Source of the DNA: Lepus europaeus
Taxonomy: Eukaryota > Chordata > Mammalia > Lagomorpha > Leporidae
NCBI RefSeq assembly: GCF_033115175.1
Contig: NW_026909196.1
Coordinates: 4,526,001-4,590,000, forward strand
Direction of reading: 5' to 3'
Length of the DNA: 64,000 nucleotides
The position numbers and the translations under genes are program-made. The stretch's first letter is position 1. The number at the start of each line of letters is the position of its first letter. The notes under the pieces were generated by a model, which ran no database searches, was not told where the DNA came from, and saw only the letters and a list, made by a program, of their open reading frames with translations. This document shows positions 43,579 to 58,900 of this stretch, piece by piece.

Positions 43579-46339
43579 AAACATTCAAAACAATAAAGTT
43601 CATCGATAATATCCAGAAAACACAAACACAGAGGCTTTCACAATATTTCGGATTGAGTTAGCCAAAAAAAAAAAAAAAAAAACGGATATTTTTGGTTGCA
43701 TCCAGTCATATCCGGACAAATTCGTTTGGAATTCTAATGCAATGGACCGAGAAAATCAGAGTAAAAATGGTTTTGGAGAAAAGCAAAGTCTTTTTGTTAG
43801 GAAAGTTCATAAAATTTCATCTATACAAACAGAAATATCATGTTTGTTTGCCGCAGTTCCTCTAGATTTCTCCCTAGAAAATACGAATATGTGTTGCTGG
43901 TGTGCCCATGATGAACCAATTAGTGCTTCAACAGTACAAAATTAAATGTTCCCTGATAAAAACTTTCAAAAAATAAAGTCCGTTGATAATATCAGGAATA
44001 CACAAACACAGAGGCTGTAGCAATATCTGGGATTGAGTGATCCAAAACAAAACAGGATTTTTCCAGTTTCATCCAGTCATATCCGGACAAATTGGTGTGG
44101 AATTCATATGCAATGGACCAAGAAAATCACAGTAAAAGTGGTTTTTGAGAAAAGCAAAGTCTTTTCGTCATGCAAGTGCATAAAATGTCAGTGATACAAA
44201 CAGAAATATCAGGTTTGTTTGCCAAAGTTCCTCGAGATTTCTCCCTAGAAAATACGAATGTGTAGAGCTGGTGTCCCCATGATGAAACAATTAGTGTTTC
44301 TGTAGTACAAAATTAAATGCTCCCTGATAAAAAAACATTCAAAACAATAAAGTCCATGTATAATATCAGCAATACAGAAACACAGAGGGTGTAGCAATAT
44401 CTGGGATTGTGTTAGCCAAAACAAAACCGGATATTTCTGAGATCATCCAGTGATATCCGGCAAAGTGGTGTGGAATTCATATGCAATGGACCAAGAAAAT
44501 CACAGTAAAAGTGGTTTTGGAGAAAAGCAAAGTCTTTTCGTCAGGCAAGTGCATAAAATGTCATCTATACAAACAGAAATATCATGTTTGTTTGTCACAG
44601 TTCTCTAGCTTTCTCCTAGAAAATACGAATGTGTAGAGCTGGTGTCCCCATGAAGAACCAATTAGTGTCTCCAAGCAAAAAATAAAGATTCCCTGAAAAA
44701 AAAAATGAAAACAGTAAAGTCCACGGATAATATCAGGAATACACAAACATAGAGGCTATAGAAGTATCTGGGATTGAGTTAGCCAAGAAAAACCGGATAT
44801 TTCTATTTTCATCCAGTCATACCCTGACAAAGTGGTGTGGAATTCGTATGCAATGGACCGAGAAAATCACAGTAAAAATGGTTTTGGAGAAAAGCAAAGT
44901 CTTTTCGTTAAGCAAGTGCATAAAATGTTATCTATACAATCAGAAATATCATGTTTGTTTGCCGCAGTTCCTCTAGCTTTCTCCGTAGAAAATACGAATG
45001 TGTAGAGCTGCTGTCTCCATGTGGAACCGATTAGTGTTTCAATGATACGAAATGTAGTGTTCCCTTATAAAAACATTCAAAACAATAATGTCCATCGATA
45101 ATATCCAGAAAACACAAACACAGAGGCTGTAGCAATATTTCAGATTGAGTTAGCCAAAACACAACCGGATATTTCTGGTTTCATCCAGTCATATCCGGAG
45201 AAACTAGTGTGGAATTCGTATGCAATAGATCGAGAAAATCACAGTAAAAATGGTTTTGGAGAAAAGCAAAGTCTTTTTGTTAGGCAAGTGCATATAATGT
45301 CATCTATACAAACAGAAATATCATGTTTGTTCACCGCAGTTCCTCTAGCTTTTTCCCTAGAAAATAAGAATGTGTACAGCTGGTGTACCCATGATGAACC
45401 AATTATTGTTTCTACGGTACAGAATTAAATGTCTCCTGATAAAAACATTCAAACAATAACGTCCGTGGATAATATCAGGAATACACAAACACAGAGGCTA
45501 TAGCAATATCTGGGATTGAGTTAGCCAAAGTAAAACCGGATATTTCCGGTTTCATCCAGTCATATCCGGGCAAAGGGGGGTGGAATTCGTATGCAATTGA
45601 CCGTGAAAATCACAGTAAAAGTGGTTTTGGAGAAAAGCAAAGTCTTTTCGTTAAACAAGTGCACAAATACAGAGGATTTCACAATATTTCGGATTCAGTT
45701 TCCCAAAACACAATCGGAATCTATACAAACAGAAATATCGCGTTTGTTTGCCGCAGTTCCTCTAGCTTTCTCTCTAGAAAATACGAATGTGTAGAGCTGG
45801 TGTCTCCATGTGGAACCAATTAGTGTTTCTACGGTACAAAATTAAATGTTCCCTGATAACAGCATTCAAAACAAAAAAAGTGTGTTGATAATATCCAGAA
45901 AACAAAAACATTGAGGCTGTAGGCATATGTAGGATATAGTTAGCCAAAACAGAACCGCATATTTCTGTTTTCATCCAGGCATATTTGGTCAAAGTGGTGT
46001 CGAATTCGGATGCAATGGACTGAGAAAATCACAGTAAGAAAGGTTTTGGAGAAAAGCAATGTCTTTTCCTTCGGCCAGTGCATAAAATGTCATGTATACA
46101 AACAGAAATATCATGTTTGTTTGCCGCAGTTCCTCTAGCTTTCTCCCTGGAAAATACAAATGTGTAGAGCTGGTGTCTCCTTGTGGAACCAATTCGTGTT
46201 TCTACGGTACAAAATTAAATGTTCCCTGATAACAGCATTCAAAACAATAAAGTCTGTCTATAATATGCAGAAAACACAAACACAGCGGCTGTAGCAATAT
46301 CTGGGATACAGTAAGCCAAAACACAAATGGATATTTCTG
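43579..46339 (-). repeat. Inverted-orientation satellite array, second part
   Basis: Monomers continue after the SINE. A pure A run of about 20 lies at 43663-43682. One monomer at 45650-45722 is rearranged: after AAACAAGTGCA it jumps to ACAAATACAGAGGATTTC and then back to CTATACAAACAGAAATATCG. No gene. Confidence 0.92.
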
Positions 46340-46940
46340 CCATGAACAGGAGTGTCAAATAGTTAAATCAGCAACAGGAGTCACTGTGTACTTACGCCCC
46401 ATGTGGGATCTGTCCCTAATGTGTCGTCTAAAGCGAAGTGATGCTATAACTAGTACTGAAACAGTATTTTTATACTTTGCGTTTCTGTGTGGGCACAAAC
46501 TGATGAGGTCTTTACTAATTATATACTGAAGTGATCTTCTGTATATAAAGAGAATTGGAAATGAAAAAAAAAAAAAACAACCTGGTGTTAAAATGGAAAT
46601 GGCATAGAAAATTAATTAATTTGAAAAAAAATATGTACGATCTCTGTCTTTAATGTGCTGTACATTGCTATTTCATGCTATAATTAGTAATCCAACGGTA
46701 GTTTTTTCACTTTATGTTGCTATATGGGCAAAATGTTGAAATCTTTACCTAATATATACTAAACTGATCTTCTGTATCCAAAGAGAATTGAAAATGAATC
46801 TTTAAATGAATGGAAGGAGAAAGGGAGCAGGAAAGGGGAGGGTTGCGGGCGGGAGGGAAGTTATGGGAGGGGGGAAGCCATTGTAACCCATAAGCTATAC
46901 TTTGGAAACTTATATTCATTAAATAAAAGTTTAATAAAAA
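46340..46940 (+). mobile_element. 5'-truncated L1 3' end
   Basis: A ~600-bp insertion flanked by AAATGGATATTTCTG at 46325-46339 and 46939-46953. It ends with a G/A-rich tract (46808-46876), ATTCATTAAATAAAAG and a short A-rich tail, as in the minus-strand L1-family element near 15200-15310. It contains two diverged direct copies of a ~165-bp unit (about 46400-46570 and 46620-46800), both ending GATCTTCTGTAT, AAAGAGAATTG, AAATGAA, with an A14 run between. No coding part is present. Confidence 0.88.
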
Positions 46941-49900
46941 ATGGATATTTCTGGTTGCATGCAGCCATATCCGGAAATAGTTTGGTAGAATTCGTATGCA
47001 ATGGACTGAGAAAATCACAGTAAAAATGGTTTGGAGAAAAACAAAGTCTTTTTGTTAGGCAAGTGCATAAAATGACATCTATACAAACAGAAATATCATG
47101 TTTGTTTGCCACAATTCCTCTCGCTTTCTCCCTAGAAAATACGAATGTGTAGAGCTGTTGTCTCCATGTGGAACCAATTAGTGTTCCTACGGTACAAAAT
47201 AAATTTTTCCTGATAAAAACATTCAAAACAGCAAAGTCCATCGATAATATCCAGAAAACACAAACACAGAAGCTGTAGCAATATCTGGTATTTAGTAAGC
47301 CGAAACACAACAGGATATTTCTTGTTTCATCCAGGCATATCCGGACAAAATGGTGTGGAGTTCATATGCCTTGGACCGAGAAAATCACAGTAAAAATGGT
47401 TTTTGAGTAAAGCAAAGTTTTTTCGTTGGCAAGTGCAAAAAATGTCATCTATACAAACAGAAATATGTTTGTTTGCCGCAGTTTTTCTAGATTTCTCCCT
47501 ACAAAATACGTATGTGTAGAGCTGGTGTCTCCATGTGGAACCAATTAGTGTTTCTGAGGTTCAAAATTAAATGATCCCTGATAAAATCATTCAAAACAAT
47601 AAATTCCATCGATAATATCCTGAAAACACAAACACAGAGGCTGTAGCAATATCTGAGATTGATTAGCTGAAAAACAACTGGATATTTCTGGTCTCATCCA
47701 GGAATATCCAGACAAAGTGGTGTGGAATTCGTATGCAATGGACCTAGAAAATCACAGTAAAAATGGTTTTGGAGAAAAGCAAAGTCTTTTCGTTAGGCAA
47801 GTGCATAAAATGTCATCGAAACTAACAGAAATATCAAGTTTGTTTGTCGCAGTTCCTCTAGCTTTCTCCCTAGAAAATAAGAATGTGTAGAGCTGGTGTC
47901 TCCATGTGGATCCTATTAGTGTTTCTACAGTACAAAATTAAATGTTCCCTGAAAAAATTTTCAAAACAATAAAGTACGTCGATAATATTCAGAAAACACA
48001 AACACAGACGCTTTCACAACATCTGGGATTGAGTTCGCCAAAACAGAACAGGATATTTCTACTTTGATCCAGTCATATCCGGACAAAGTGGTGTGGAATT
48101 CGTATGCAATGGACCGAGAAAATCGCAGTGAACATGGTTTTAGAGAAAAGCAAAGTCTTTTCGATAGGCAAGTGCATAAAATGTCATCGATACAAACAGA
48201 AATATCATGTTTGTTTCCCACAGTTCATCTAGCTTTCTCCCTAGAAAATACGAATGTGTACACTGGTGTCTCCATGTAGAAGCAATTAATGTTTCCCAAT
48301 ACAAAATTAAATGTTCCCTGATAAAAGCATTCAAAACAATAAAGTCCATCGATAATATCCAGAAAACACAAACACATTGGCTTAACAATATCTGGGATTG
48401 AGTTAGCCAAAACAGAACTGGATATTTGTGTTTTCATCAAGTCATATCCACACAAAGAAGTGTGGAGTTCATATGCCTTGGACCGAGAAAATTTCAGTAA
48501 AAATTGTTTTGTAGAAAAGCAAAGTCTTTTTGTTAGGCAAGTGCATAAAATGTCATCTATACAAACAGAAATATCATGTTTGTTTGTCACAGAAACTCTA
48601 GCTTTCTCTCTAGAAAATATGAATGTGTACTCTGGTGTCTCCATGTGGATCCAATTAGTGCTTCCCGACACAAAATTAAATATTCCCTGATAAAAGCATT
48701 CAAAAGAATACAGTCCATCGATAATATCCAAAAAACACAAACACAGAGGCTGTAGCAATATCTAGCATATAGCAACCCAAAACACAACCGGATATTTCTT
48801 GTTTCATCCAGTCATATCCGGATAAAATGGTGTGGAGATTATATGCCTTGGACCGAGAAAATCACAGTAAAAATGGTTTTTGAGTAAAGCAAAGTCTTTT
48901 CTTTTGGCAAGTGCATAAAATGTTATCTATACAAACAGAAATATGTTTGTTTGCTGCAGTTATTCTAGATTTCTCCCTAGAAAATACGAATGTGTAGAGC
49001 TGGTGTCTCCATGTGGATCCTATTAGTGTTTCTACGGTTCAAAATTAAATGTTCGCTGATAAAAAACATTCAAAACAATAAAGTCCATCGATAATATTCA
49101 GAAAACACAAACACAGAGGCTGTAGGAATATCTGGGATTGAGTTAGCCAAAACACAACCGGATATTTCTGGTTTCATCCATGCATATCCGGAAAAAGTGG
49201 TGTGGAATTCATACGAAATGGACCGAGATAATCACAGCAAAAATGGTTTTGGAGAAAAGCAAAGTCTTTTCGTTAGGCAAGTGCATAAAATGTCATCTAT
49301 ACAAACAGAAATATCATGTTTGTTTGCCACAGTTCCTCTAGCTTTCTCCCTAGAAAATTCGAATGTGTAGAGCTGGTGTCTCCATGTGCAAGCAATTAGT
49401 GTTTACCTGCACAAAATTAAATGTTCCCTAATAAAAAAATTCAAAACCATAAAGTTTCTCGATAATATCCAGAAAACACATACACAGAGGCTGTAGCAAT
49501 ATCTGGGATTGAGTTAGCCAAAACACAACCGGATACTTCTGGTTTCATGCAGTCATATCTGCGCAAAGTGGGGTGGAATTCATGTGCAATAGATTGAGGA
49601 AATTACAGTAAAAATGGTTTTGGAGAATAGCAAAGTCTTTTCATTAGGCAAGTGCATAAAATGTCATGTATACAAACAGAAATATCGCATTTGTTTGCCA
49701 CAGTTCCTCTAGCTTTCTCTCAAGAAATACGAATGTGTAGAGCTGGTGTCTCCATGTGGAACCAATTAGTGTTTCTACGGTACAAAATTAAATGTTCCCT
49801 GATAACAGCATTCAAAACAAAAAAAGTGTGTTGATAATATCCAGAAAACAAAAACATTGAGGCTGTAGGCATATGTAGGATATAGTTAGCCAAAACAGAA

Positions 49901-52900
49901 CCGCATATTTCTGTTTTCATCCAGGCATATTTGGTCAAAGTGGTGTCGAATTCGGATGCAATGGACTGAGAAAATCACAGTAAGAAAGGTTTTGGAGAAA
50001 AGCAATGTCTTTTCCTTCGGCCAGTGCATAAAATGTCATGTATACAAACAGAAATATCATGTTTGTTTGCCGCAGTTCCTCTAGCTTTCTCCCTGGAAAA
50101 TACAAATGTGTAGAGCTGGTGTCTCCTTGTGGAACCAATTCGTGTTTCTACGGTACAAAATTAAATGTTCCCTGATAACAGCATTCAAAACAATAAAGTC
50201 CGTCTATAATATGCAGAAAACACAAACACAGTGACTGTAGCAATGTCTGGGATACAGTAAGCCAAAACACAAAAGGATATTTCTGGTTGCATGCAGCCAT
50301 ATCCGGAAATAGTTTGGTGGAATTCGTATGCAATGGACCAAGAAAATCACAGAAAAAATGGTTGTGGAGAAAAGCAAAGTCTTTTCCTAGGGCAAGTGCA
50401 TAAAATGTCATCGATACAAACAGAAATATCATGTTTGTTTGCCGCAGTTCATCTAGCTTTCTCCCTAGATAATACGAATGTGTGCACTGGTGTCTCCATG
50501 TGGAACCAATTACTGCTTCCCGACACAAAATTAAATATTCCCTGATAAAAGCATTCAAAACAATAAAGCATGTCGATAATATCCAAATAACACAAACACA
50601 GCGGCTGTAGCAATATCTGGGATATAGCAAGCCAAAACACAACCGGTTATTTCTTGTTTCATGAAGTCATATCCGGATAAAATGGTGTGCAGTTCATATG
50701 CCATGGACCGAGAAAATCACAGTAAAAATGGTTTTTGAGTAAAGCAAAGTCTTTTCTTTAGGCAAGTGCATGAAATGTCATCTATACAAACAGAAATATC
50801 ATGTTTGTTTGCCGCAGTTATTCTAGATATCTCCCTAGAAAATACGAATGTGTAGAGCTGGTGTCTCCATGTGGAACCAAGTAATCTTTCTACTGTACAA
50901 TAGTAAATGATCCCTGATAAAATCATTCAAGACAATAAAGTCTATCGATAATATGCTGAATACACAAACACAGAGGCTGTAGCAATATCTGAGATTGATT
51001 AGCCGAAACACAACTGGATATTTCTGGTTTCATCCAGGCATATCCGGACAAAGTGTTGTGGAATTCGTATGCAATGGACGGAGAAAATCATAGTAAAAAT
51101 GGTTTTGGAGAAAAGCAAAATCTTTTTGTTAGGCAAGTGCATAAAATGTCATCTATACCAACAGAAATACCATGTATGTTTGCCGCAGTTCCTCTAAAAT
51201 ACTCCCTAGAATACAGAACTGTATAGAGCTGGTGTCCACATGTTGAAAATATTAGTGTTTCTACGGTACTAAATTAAATGTACCCTGATAAAAACATTCA
51301 AAACAATAAAGTCCATCGATAATATCCAGAAAACACAAACACAGAGGCAGTAGCAATATCTGGGATTGAGTTAGCCAAAGCACAACCGGATATTTCTGGT
51401 TACATCCATGCATATCGCGTCAAAGTGGTGTAGAATTCATAGGTAATGGACCGAGAAAATCAAAGGAAAAATGGTTTTGGAGAAAAGTAAAGTCTTTTCT
51501 TTAGACAAGTGCATAAAATGTCATCGATACAAACAGGAATATCATGTTTGTTTGCCGCAGTTCCTCCAGTTTTCTGCCTAGAAAATACGAATATGTAGAG
51601 CTGGATTCTCCTATTGAAACCAATTAGTGTTTCCCAGCACAAAATTAAATGTTCCCTGATAAAAAAATTCAAAACAATAAAGTCCATTGATAATATCCAG
51701 GAAACAGAAACACAGAGGCTGTTGCAATATCTGGGATTGAGTGAACCAAAACACAAGTAGATATTTCTGGTTTCATGCAGTCATATCCAGACAAAGTGGT
51801 GTGGAATTCGTATGCAATGGACCTAGAAAATCACAGTAAAAATGGTTTTGGAGAAAAGCAAAGTCTTTTCTTTATGGAAGTGCAATAAATGTCATCTATA
51901 CAAAGAGAAATATCATGTTTGTTTTCCTAGTTCCTCTAGCTTTCTCCCTTGAAAATACGAATGTGTAGAGCTGGTGTCCCCATGTTGAACCAATTAGTGT
52001 TTCTAGGGTACCAAATTAAATGTTCCCTGATAAAAACATGCAAAACAATAAAGTCCGTTGATAATTTTCAGGAAACAGAAACACAGAGGATGTAGCAATA
52101 TCTGGTATTGAGTTAGACAAAACACAACTGCATATTTCCGGTTTAATCCACTCATACCCGTACAAAGAGGGGTTTAATTCTTATGCAATGGTCTGAGGAA
52201 ATCACAGTAAAAATGGTTTTGGAGAAAAGCAATGTCTTTTCATTAGGAAAGTACATTAAATATCAGCTATACAAACAGAAATATCATGTTTCTTTGCCAC
52301 AGTTCCTCTTGCTTTCTCCCTTGAAAAGACAAGTGTGTAGAGCTCGTGTCTCCATGTTGAACCAATCAGTGTTTCCCAGTACAAAATTAAATGTTACCTG
52401 ATTAAAATATTAAAAACAAAAATGTCCGTAGATAATACCCAGAAAACACAAACACAGAGGCTGTGGCAATATCTGGGATTGAGTTAGCCAAAACACAAGT
52501 GGATATTTCTGGTTTCATCCAGTCAAATCCGGACAAAGTGGGGTGCAATTCGTATGCAATGGACTGAGAAAATCACAGTAGAAATGGTTTTTTAGAAAAG
52601 CAATGTCTTTTCATTAGGAAAGTGCATTAAATGTCAGCTATACAAACAGAAATATCATGTTTGTTTGCAGCAGTTCCTCTAGCTTTCTCCATAGAAAATA
52701 TGAAGGTGTAGAACTTGAATCTCCTTGTGGAAGCAATTATTGTTTCCCAGCGCAAAATTAAATGTTCCCTGATAAAAAAAAAAGTCCATCGATAATATCC
52801 AGAAAACACAAACCCAGAGGCTGTAGCAATATCTGGGATTGAGTTAGCCAAAACACAACCGGATATTTCTGGTTTCATCCAGTCATATCTGGAGAAAGTG

Positions 52901-55900
52901 GTGTGGAATTCGTATGCAATGGACCAAGAAAATCACAGTAAAAATGGTTTTGGAAAAAAGCAAAGCTTTTTCGTTAGGCAAGTGCATAAAATGTCATCTA
53001 TACAAAGAGAAATATCATGTTTTTTTTTCCCAGTACCTCTAGCTTTCTCCCTTGAAAATACGAATGTGTAGAGCTGGTGTCTCCATGTGGAACCAATTAG
53101 TGTTTCTATGGTACAAAATTAAATGTTCCCTGGTAAAAATATTCAAAAAACAAGTCCGTTGATAATTTCCGGGAAACATTAAAACAGAGGATGTAGCAAT
53201 ATCTGGGATTGAGTTAGACAAAACACAACCGGATATTTCCGGTTTCATCCACTCTTACCCATACAAAGTGGGGTTTAATTCTTATGCAATGGACTGAGAA
53301 AATCACAGTAAAAATGGTTTTGGAGAAATGCAATGTCTTCTCATTAGGAAAGTGCATTAAATGTCAGCTATACAAACAGAAATATCATGTTTGTTTGCCG
53401 CAGTTCCTCTAGCTTTCTCCCTTGAAAAGACAAATGTGTAGAGCTGTGTCTCCATATGGAACCAAGTAGTGTTTCCCAGTAGAAAATTAAACGTTACCTG
53501 ATTAAAATATTCAAAACAATAATGTCCATAGATAATATCCAGTAAACACAAACACAGAGGCTGTCACAATATCTGGGATTAAGTTAGCCAAAATACAACC
53601 GGATATTTCGGGTTTCATCTAGTTATATCTGGACAAACTGGTGTGGAATTCGTATGCAATGGACCGAGAAAATCACAGTAAAAATTGTTTTGAAGAAAAG
53701 CAAAGTGTTTTCCTTACAAAGTGCATAAAATGTCATCTGAAAAAATAGAAATATGTTTGTTTGCCGCAATTCCTCCTGTTTTCTGCCTAGAAAATATGAA
53801 TGCGTACCGTGGGTTTCTCCATGTGAAATCAATTAGTGTTTCCCAGCACAAAATTAAATGTTCCCTGATAAAAAATTCAAAACAATAAAGTCCATTGATA
53901 ATATCAGGAAAACATAAACACAGAAACTGTCGCAATATCTGGGATTGAGTGACCCAAAACACAAGTGGATATTTCTGGTTTCATCCAGTCATATCCAGAT
54001 AAAGTGATGTGAAATTTGTATGCAATGGACCGACAAAATAAGAGTAAAAATGGTTTTGGAGAAAAGCAAAGTTTTTTCATTAGGAAAGTGCATTAAATAT
54101 CAGCTATACAAATATAAACATCATGTTTGTTTGCCGCAGTTCCTCTAGCTTTCTCCCCAGAAAATACGAATGTGTAGAGCTGGTGTCTCCATGTGGAACC
54201 AATTATTTTTCCCATAAATATTAAATATTCCCTGATAAAAAAAATTCAAAAAGTTAAGACCGTTGATAATATCCAGAAAACAGAAAGACAGAGGCTTTCA
54301 GAATATTTCGGATTGAGTAACCCAAAACACAACCGGATATTTCTGGTTTCATCCAGTCATATCCGGACAAACTGGTCTGGAATGCGTGTGCAGTGGACCA
54401 AGAAAATCACAGTAAAAATGGTTTTGGAGCAATGCAAAGCTTTTTCATTAGGCAAGTGCATAAAACGTCATCTATACAAACAGAAATATCATGTTTTTTG
54501 CAGCAGTTCCTCTAGATTTCTCCCTAGAAAATACGAATGTGCAGAGCTTGTGTCACAATGTGGAGTCAACTGGTGTTTCCCAGCACAAAATTAAATGTTC
54601 CCTGATAAAAAACATTCAAATCCATAAAGTCTGCTGATAATATCAGGAAAACACAAACACACAGGCTTCCACAATATTTTAGATTGAGTTAGCCAAAACA
54701 CAACCGGATATTTCTGGTTTCATCCAGTCATATCCCGACAAAGTGGGGTGGAATTCGTATGCAATGGGCCGAGAAAATCAGAGTAAAAATGGTTTTGGAT
54801 AAAAGTAAAATCTTCTCGTTAAAATGTCATCTATACAAACAGAAATTTCATTCTTGTTTGCCGCAGTTCCTCTAGCTTCCTCCCTAGAAAATACGAATGT
54901 ATAGAGCTGGAGACTCCATGAAGAGTCAACTAGTGTTTCCCAACACAAAATTAAATGTTCCCTGATAAAAAATTCAAACAATAAAGTCTGTTGATAATAT
55001 CCAGAAAACACAAACACAGACGCTGCAGCAATATCTGGGATATAGTAAGCCAAAAAACAACGGATATTTCTGGTTTATTCCAGAAATATTCGGACAAACT
55101 GGTGTGGAATTCGTATACAATGGACAGAAAAATCACAGTAAAAACAGTTTTAGAGAAAAGCAAAGACTTTTCTCTAGGCAAGGGCATAAAATTTCATCTT
55201 TACAAACAGAAATATCATGTTTTTTTGCAGCAGTTCCTCTAGCTTTCTCCCTAGAAAATACGAATGTGTAGAGCTGGTGACTCCATGTGGAATCAACTAG
55301 TGTTTCCCAGCACAATATTCAATGTTACCTGATTAAAAATATTCTAACAACAAAGTCCGTTTATAATACCCGGAAAACACAAACACAGAGGCTGTAGCAA
55401 TATCTGGGATTGAGTTAGCCAAAACACAACCGGATATTTCTGCTTCCGTCTAAACATATCCAGACAAACTTGTGTAGAATTCGTATGCAATGGACTGAGA
55501 GAATCAGAGTAAAAATGGTTTTGGAGAAAAGTAGTCTTTTCGTTAGGCAAGTGCATAAAAGTTCATCTATACAAACGGAAATATCATGTTTGTTTGTTGC
55601 AGTTCCTGTAGCTTTCTCCCTAGAAAATACGAATGTGTAGTGCTGGTGCCCTCATGATGAACTTATTAGTTTTACAATGGTACAAAATTAAACGTTCCCT
55701 GATACTTACATTCAAAACAATAAAGTCCATCGATAATATCCAGAAAACACAAACACAGAGGATTTCACAATATTTCGGATTGAGTTAACCAAAATACAAC
55801 CGGATATTTTTGTTTTCATCCAGTCATATCCGGAAAAGATGTATGGAATCAGTATGCAATACACCGAGAAAATCACAGTAAAAATGGTTTCAGAGAAAAG

Positions 55901-58900
55901 CAAAGTCTTTTCGTTAGGCAAGGGCATAAAATGTCATCTATACAAACAGAAATATCATGTTTGTTTGCCACCTTTACTCTAGCTTTCTCCCTAGAAAATA
56001 AGAATGTGTAGAGCTGGTGTCTCCGTGTGGAACCAATTACTGTATCCTAGCTAAAAATAAAATGTTCCCGAAAAAACATTCCAAACAATGAAGTCCGTTG
56101 ATAATATCCAGAAATCACAAACACAGAGGCTGTAGCAATATCTGGGATTGAGTTAGCCAAAACACAACCGGATATTTCCGGTTTCATCCAGTCATATCCG
56201 GACAAACTGGTGTGGAATTCATATGCAATGGACCAAGAAAATAACAGTAAAACTAGTTTTCGAGAAAAGAAAAGTCTTCTTTAGGCAAGTGCATAAAATG
56301 TCATCGATACAAACAGAAATATCATGTTCGTTTGTTGCAGTTCATCTAGCTTTCTCCTTAGAAAATACGAATGTGTGGAGCTGAAGTCCCCATGATGAAC
56401 CAATTAGTGTTTCCATGGTACAATATTTAGTGTTCCATGATAAAAACATTCAAAAGAATACAGTCCATCGATAATATCCAGAAAACACAACAAGGGGCTT
56501 TCACAAAATTTCGGATTGAGTTAGCCAAAACACAACCGGATAATTCTGGATTCATCTAGTCATATCCGGAGAAGCTGGTGTGGAATTCGTATGCAATGGA
56601 CTCAGAAAATCACAGTAAAAATGGTTTTGGAGAGAGCAAATTATTTTTCTTAGGCAAGTGCATAAAATGTCATCGATACAAACAGAAATATCATGTTTGT
56701 TTGTCACAGTTACTCTAGATTTCTCCCTAGAAAATACGAATGTGCAGAGCTGGTGTTCCTATGATGAACCAATTAGTGATTCCAAGCACAAAATTAAATG
56801 TTCCCTGATAAAAACATTCAAAACAATAAAGTCCATTGATAATATCCAGACAACACAAACACAGAGGAGGTAGCAATGTCTGGGATTGAGTTAGCCAAAA
56901 CAAAACAGGATATTTCCGGTTTCATCCAGTCGTATCCGGACAAACTGGTGTAGAATTCATATACAATGGACCGAGACAATCACAGTAAAAATGGTTTTGG
57001 AGAAAAGCAAAGTCTTTTCGTAAGGCAAGTGCATAAACTGTCATCTATACAAACAGAAATATCATGTTTGTTTGCCACAGTTCCTCTAGCTTTCTCCCTA
57101 GAAAATAAAATTTGTAGAGCTAGTGTCCCCTTGATGAACCATTTACTGTATCCAAGCCAAATATTAAATGTTCCCTGATAACAAACATTCAAAACAATAA
57201 AGTCTGTACATAATATCCGGAAAACTCAAACACAGAGGCTGTAGCAATATCTGGGATTGAGTTAGCCAAAACACAACCGGATATTTCTGGTTTCATCCAG
57301 TCATATCCGGAGAAACTGGTGTGGAATTCGTATGCAATTGACAGAGAAAATCACAGTAAGTATGGATTTGGAGAAAAGCAAAGTATTTTCATTAGACAAG
57401 TGCATAAAATGTCATCTATACAAACAGAAATATCAAGTTTTTTTTTGCTGCAGTTCATATAGTATTCCCCGTAGAAAATACGAATGTGTAGAGCTGGTGT
57501 CCACTTGATGAAGCAATTAGTGTTTCAACGGTACAAAATTAAATATTCCCTGATAAAAACATTCAAAACAATAAAGTCCATCGATAACATCCAGAAAACA
57601 CAAACACAGAGTCTTTCACAATATTTCGGATCGAGTTTGCGAAAAGAAAACCGGATATTTCGGTTTCATCCCGTCATATCCGGACAACTGAGTTGGAATC
57701 AGTATGCAATGGAGCGAAAAAATCACAGTAAAAATGGTTTTGGAGAAGAGCAAAGTCTTTTCAATAGGCCAGTGCATAAAATGTCATCTATACAAACAGA
57801 AATATCATGTTTGTTTGCCGCAGTTCCTATAGATTTCTCCCTAGAAAATACGAATATATACAGCTGGTATATCCATGTTGAACTAATTACTGTATCCAAG
57901 CTCAAAATAAAATGTTCCCAGATAAAAAAAAACATTCAAAACAATAAAGTCCGTTGATAATATCCAGAAATCACAAACACAGACGCTATAGCAATATCTG
58001 AGATTGAGTTAGTCAAAACAAAACAGGATATTTCCGGTTTCATCCAGTCATATCCGGAAAACCTTGTGTGGAATTCGTATGCAATGGACCGAGAAAATTC
58101 CAGTAAAAATAGTTTTGGAGAAAAGCAAAGTCTTTTTGATAGGCAAGTGCATAAAATATCACCTATACAAACAGAAATATCATGTATGTTTGCCGAAGTT
58201 TCCTCTAGCTTTCTTCCTAGAAAATACGAATGTGTGGAGTAGAAGTCCCCATGATGAACCAATTATTGTTTCCATGGTGCTAAATCAAATGTTCACGGAT
58301 AAAATCATTCAAAATAATACAGTCCATCAATAATATCCAGAAAACACAACACAGAGGCTTTCACAATCTTTTGGATTGAGTTAGCCAAAACACAACCGAA
58401 TATTTCTGGTTTCATCCAGTCATATCCGGACAAACTGGTGTGGAATTCGTATGCAATGGACCGAGACAATCACAGTAAAAATGGTTTTGGAGAAAAGCAA
58501 AGGATTTTCGTTAGGCAAGTGCATAAAATATCATCTATACAAACAGAAATATCATGTTCATTTGCCACAGTTCTTCTAGCTTTCTCCCTAGAAAATATGA
58601 ATGTGTAGAGCTAGTGTCCCCTTGATGAACCAATTAGTGTTTCAACAGTACAAAATTAAATGTTCCCTGATAACAATCATTCAAAACAATAAAGTCTGTT
58701 CATAATATCCGGCAAACACAAACACAGAGGCTGTAGCAATATCGGGGATTAAGTTAGCCAAAGACAACCGGATATTTCTGGTTTTATCCAGTCATATTCG
58801 GAGAACCTGGTGTGGAATTCGTATGCAATGGACCGAGACAATAACAGTAAAAATGGTTTTGGAGAAAAGCAAAGTCTTTTCGTTAGGCAAGTGCCTAAAA

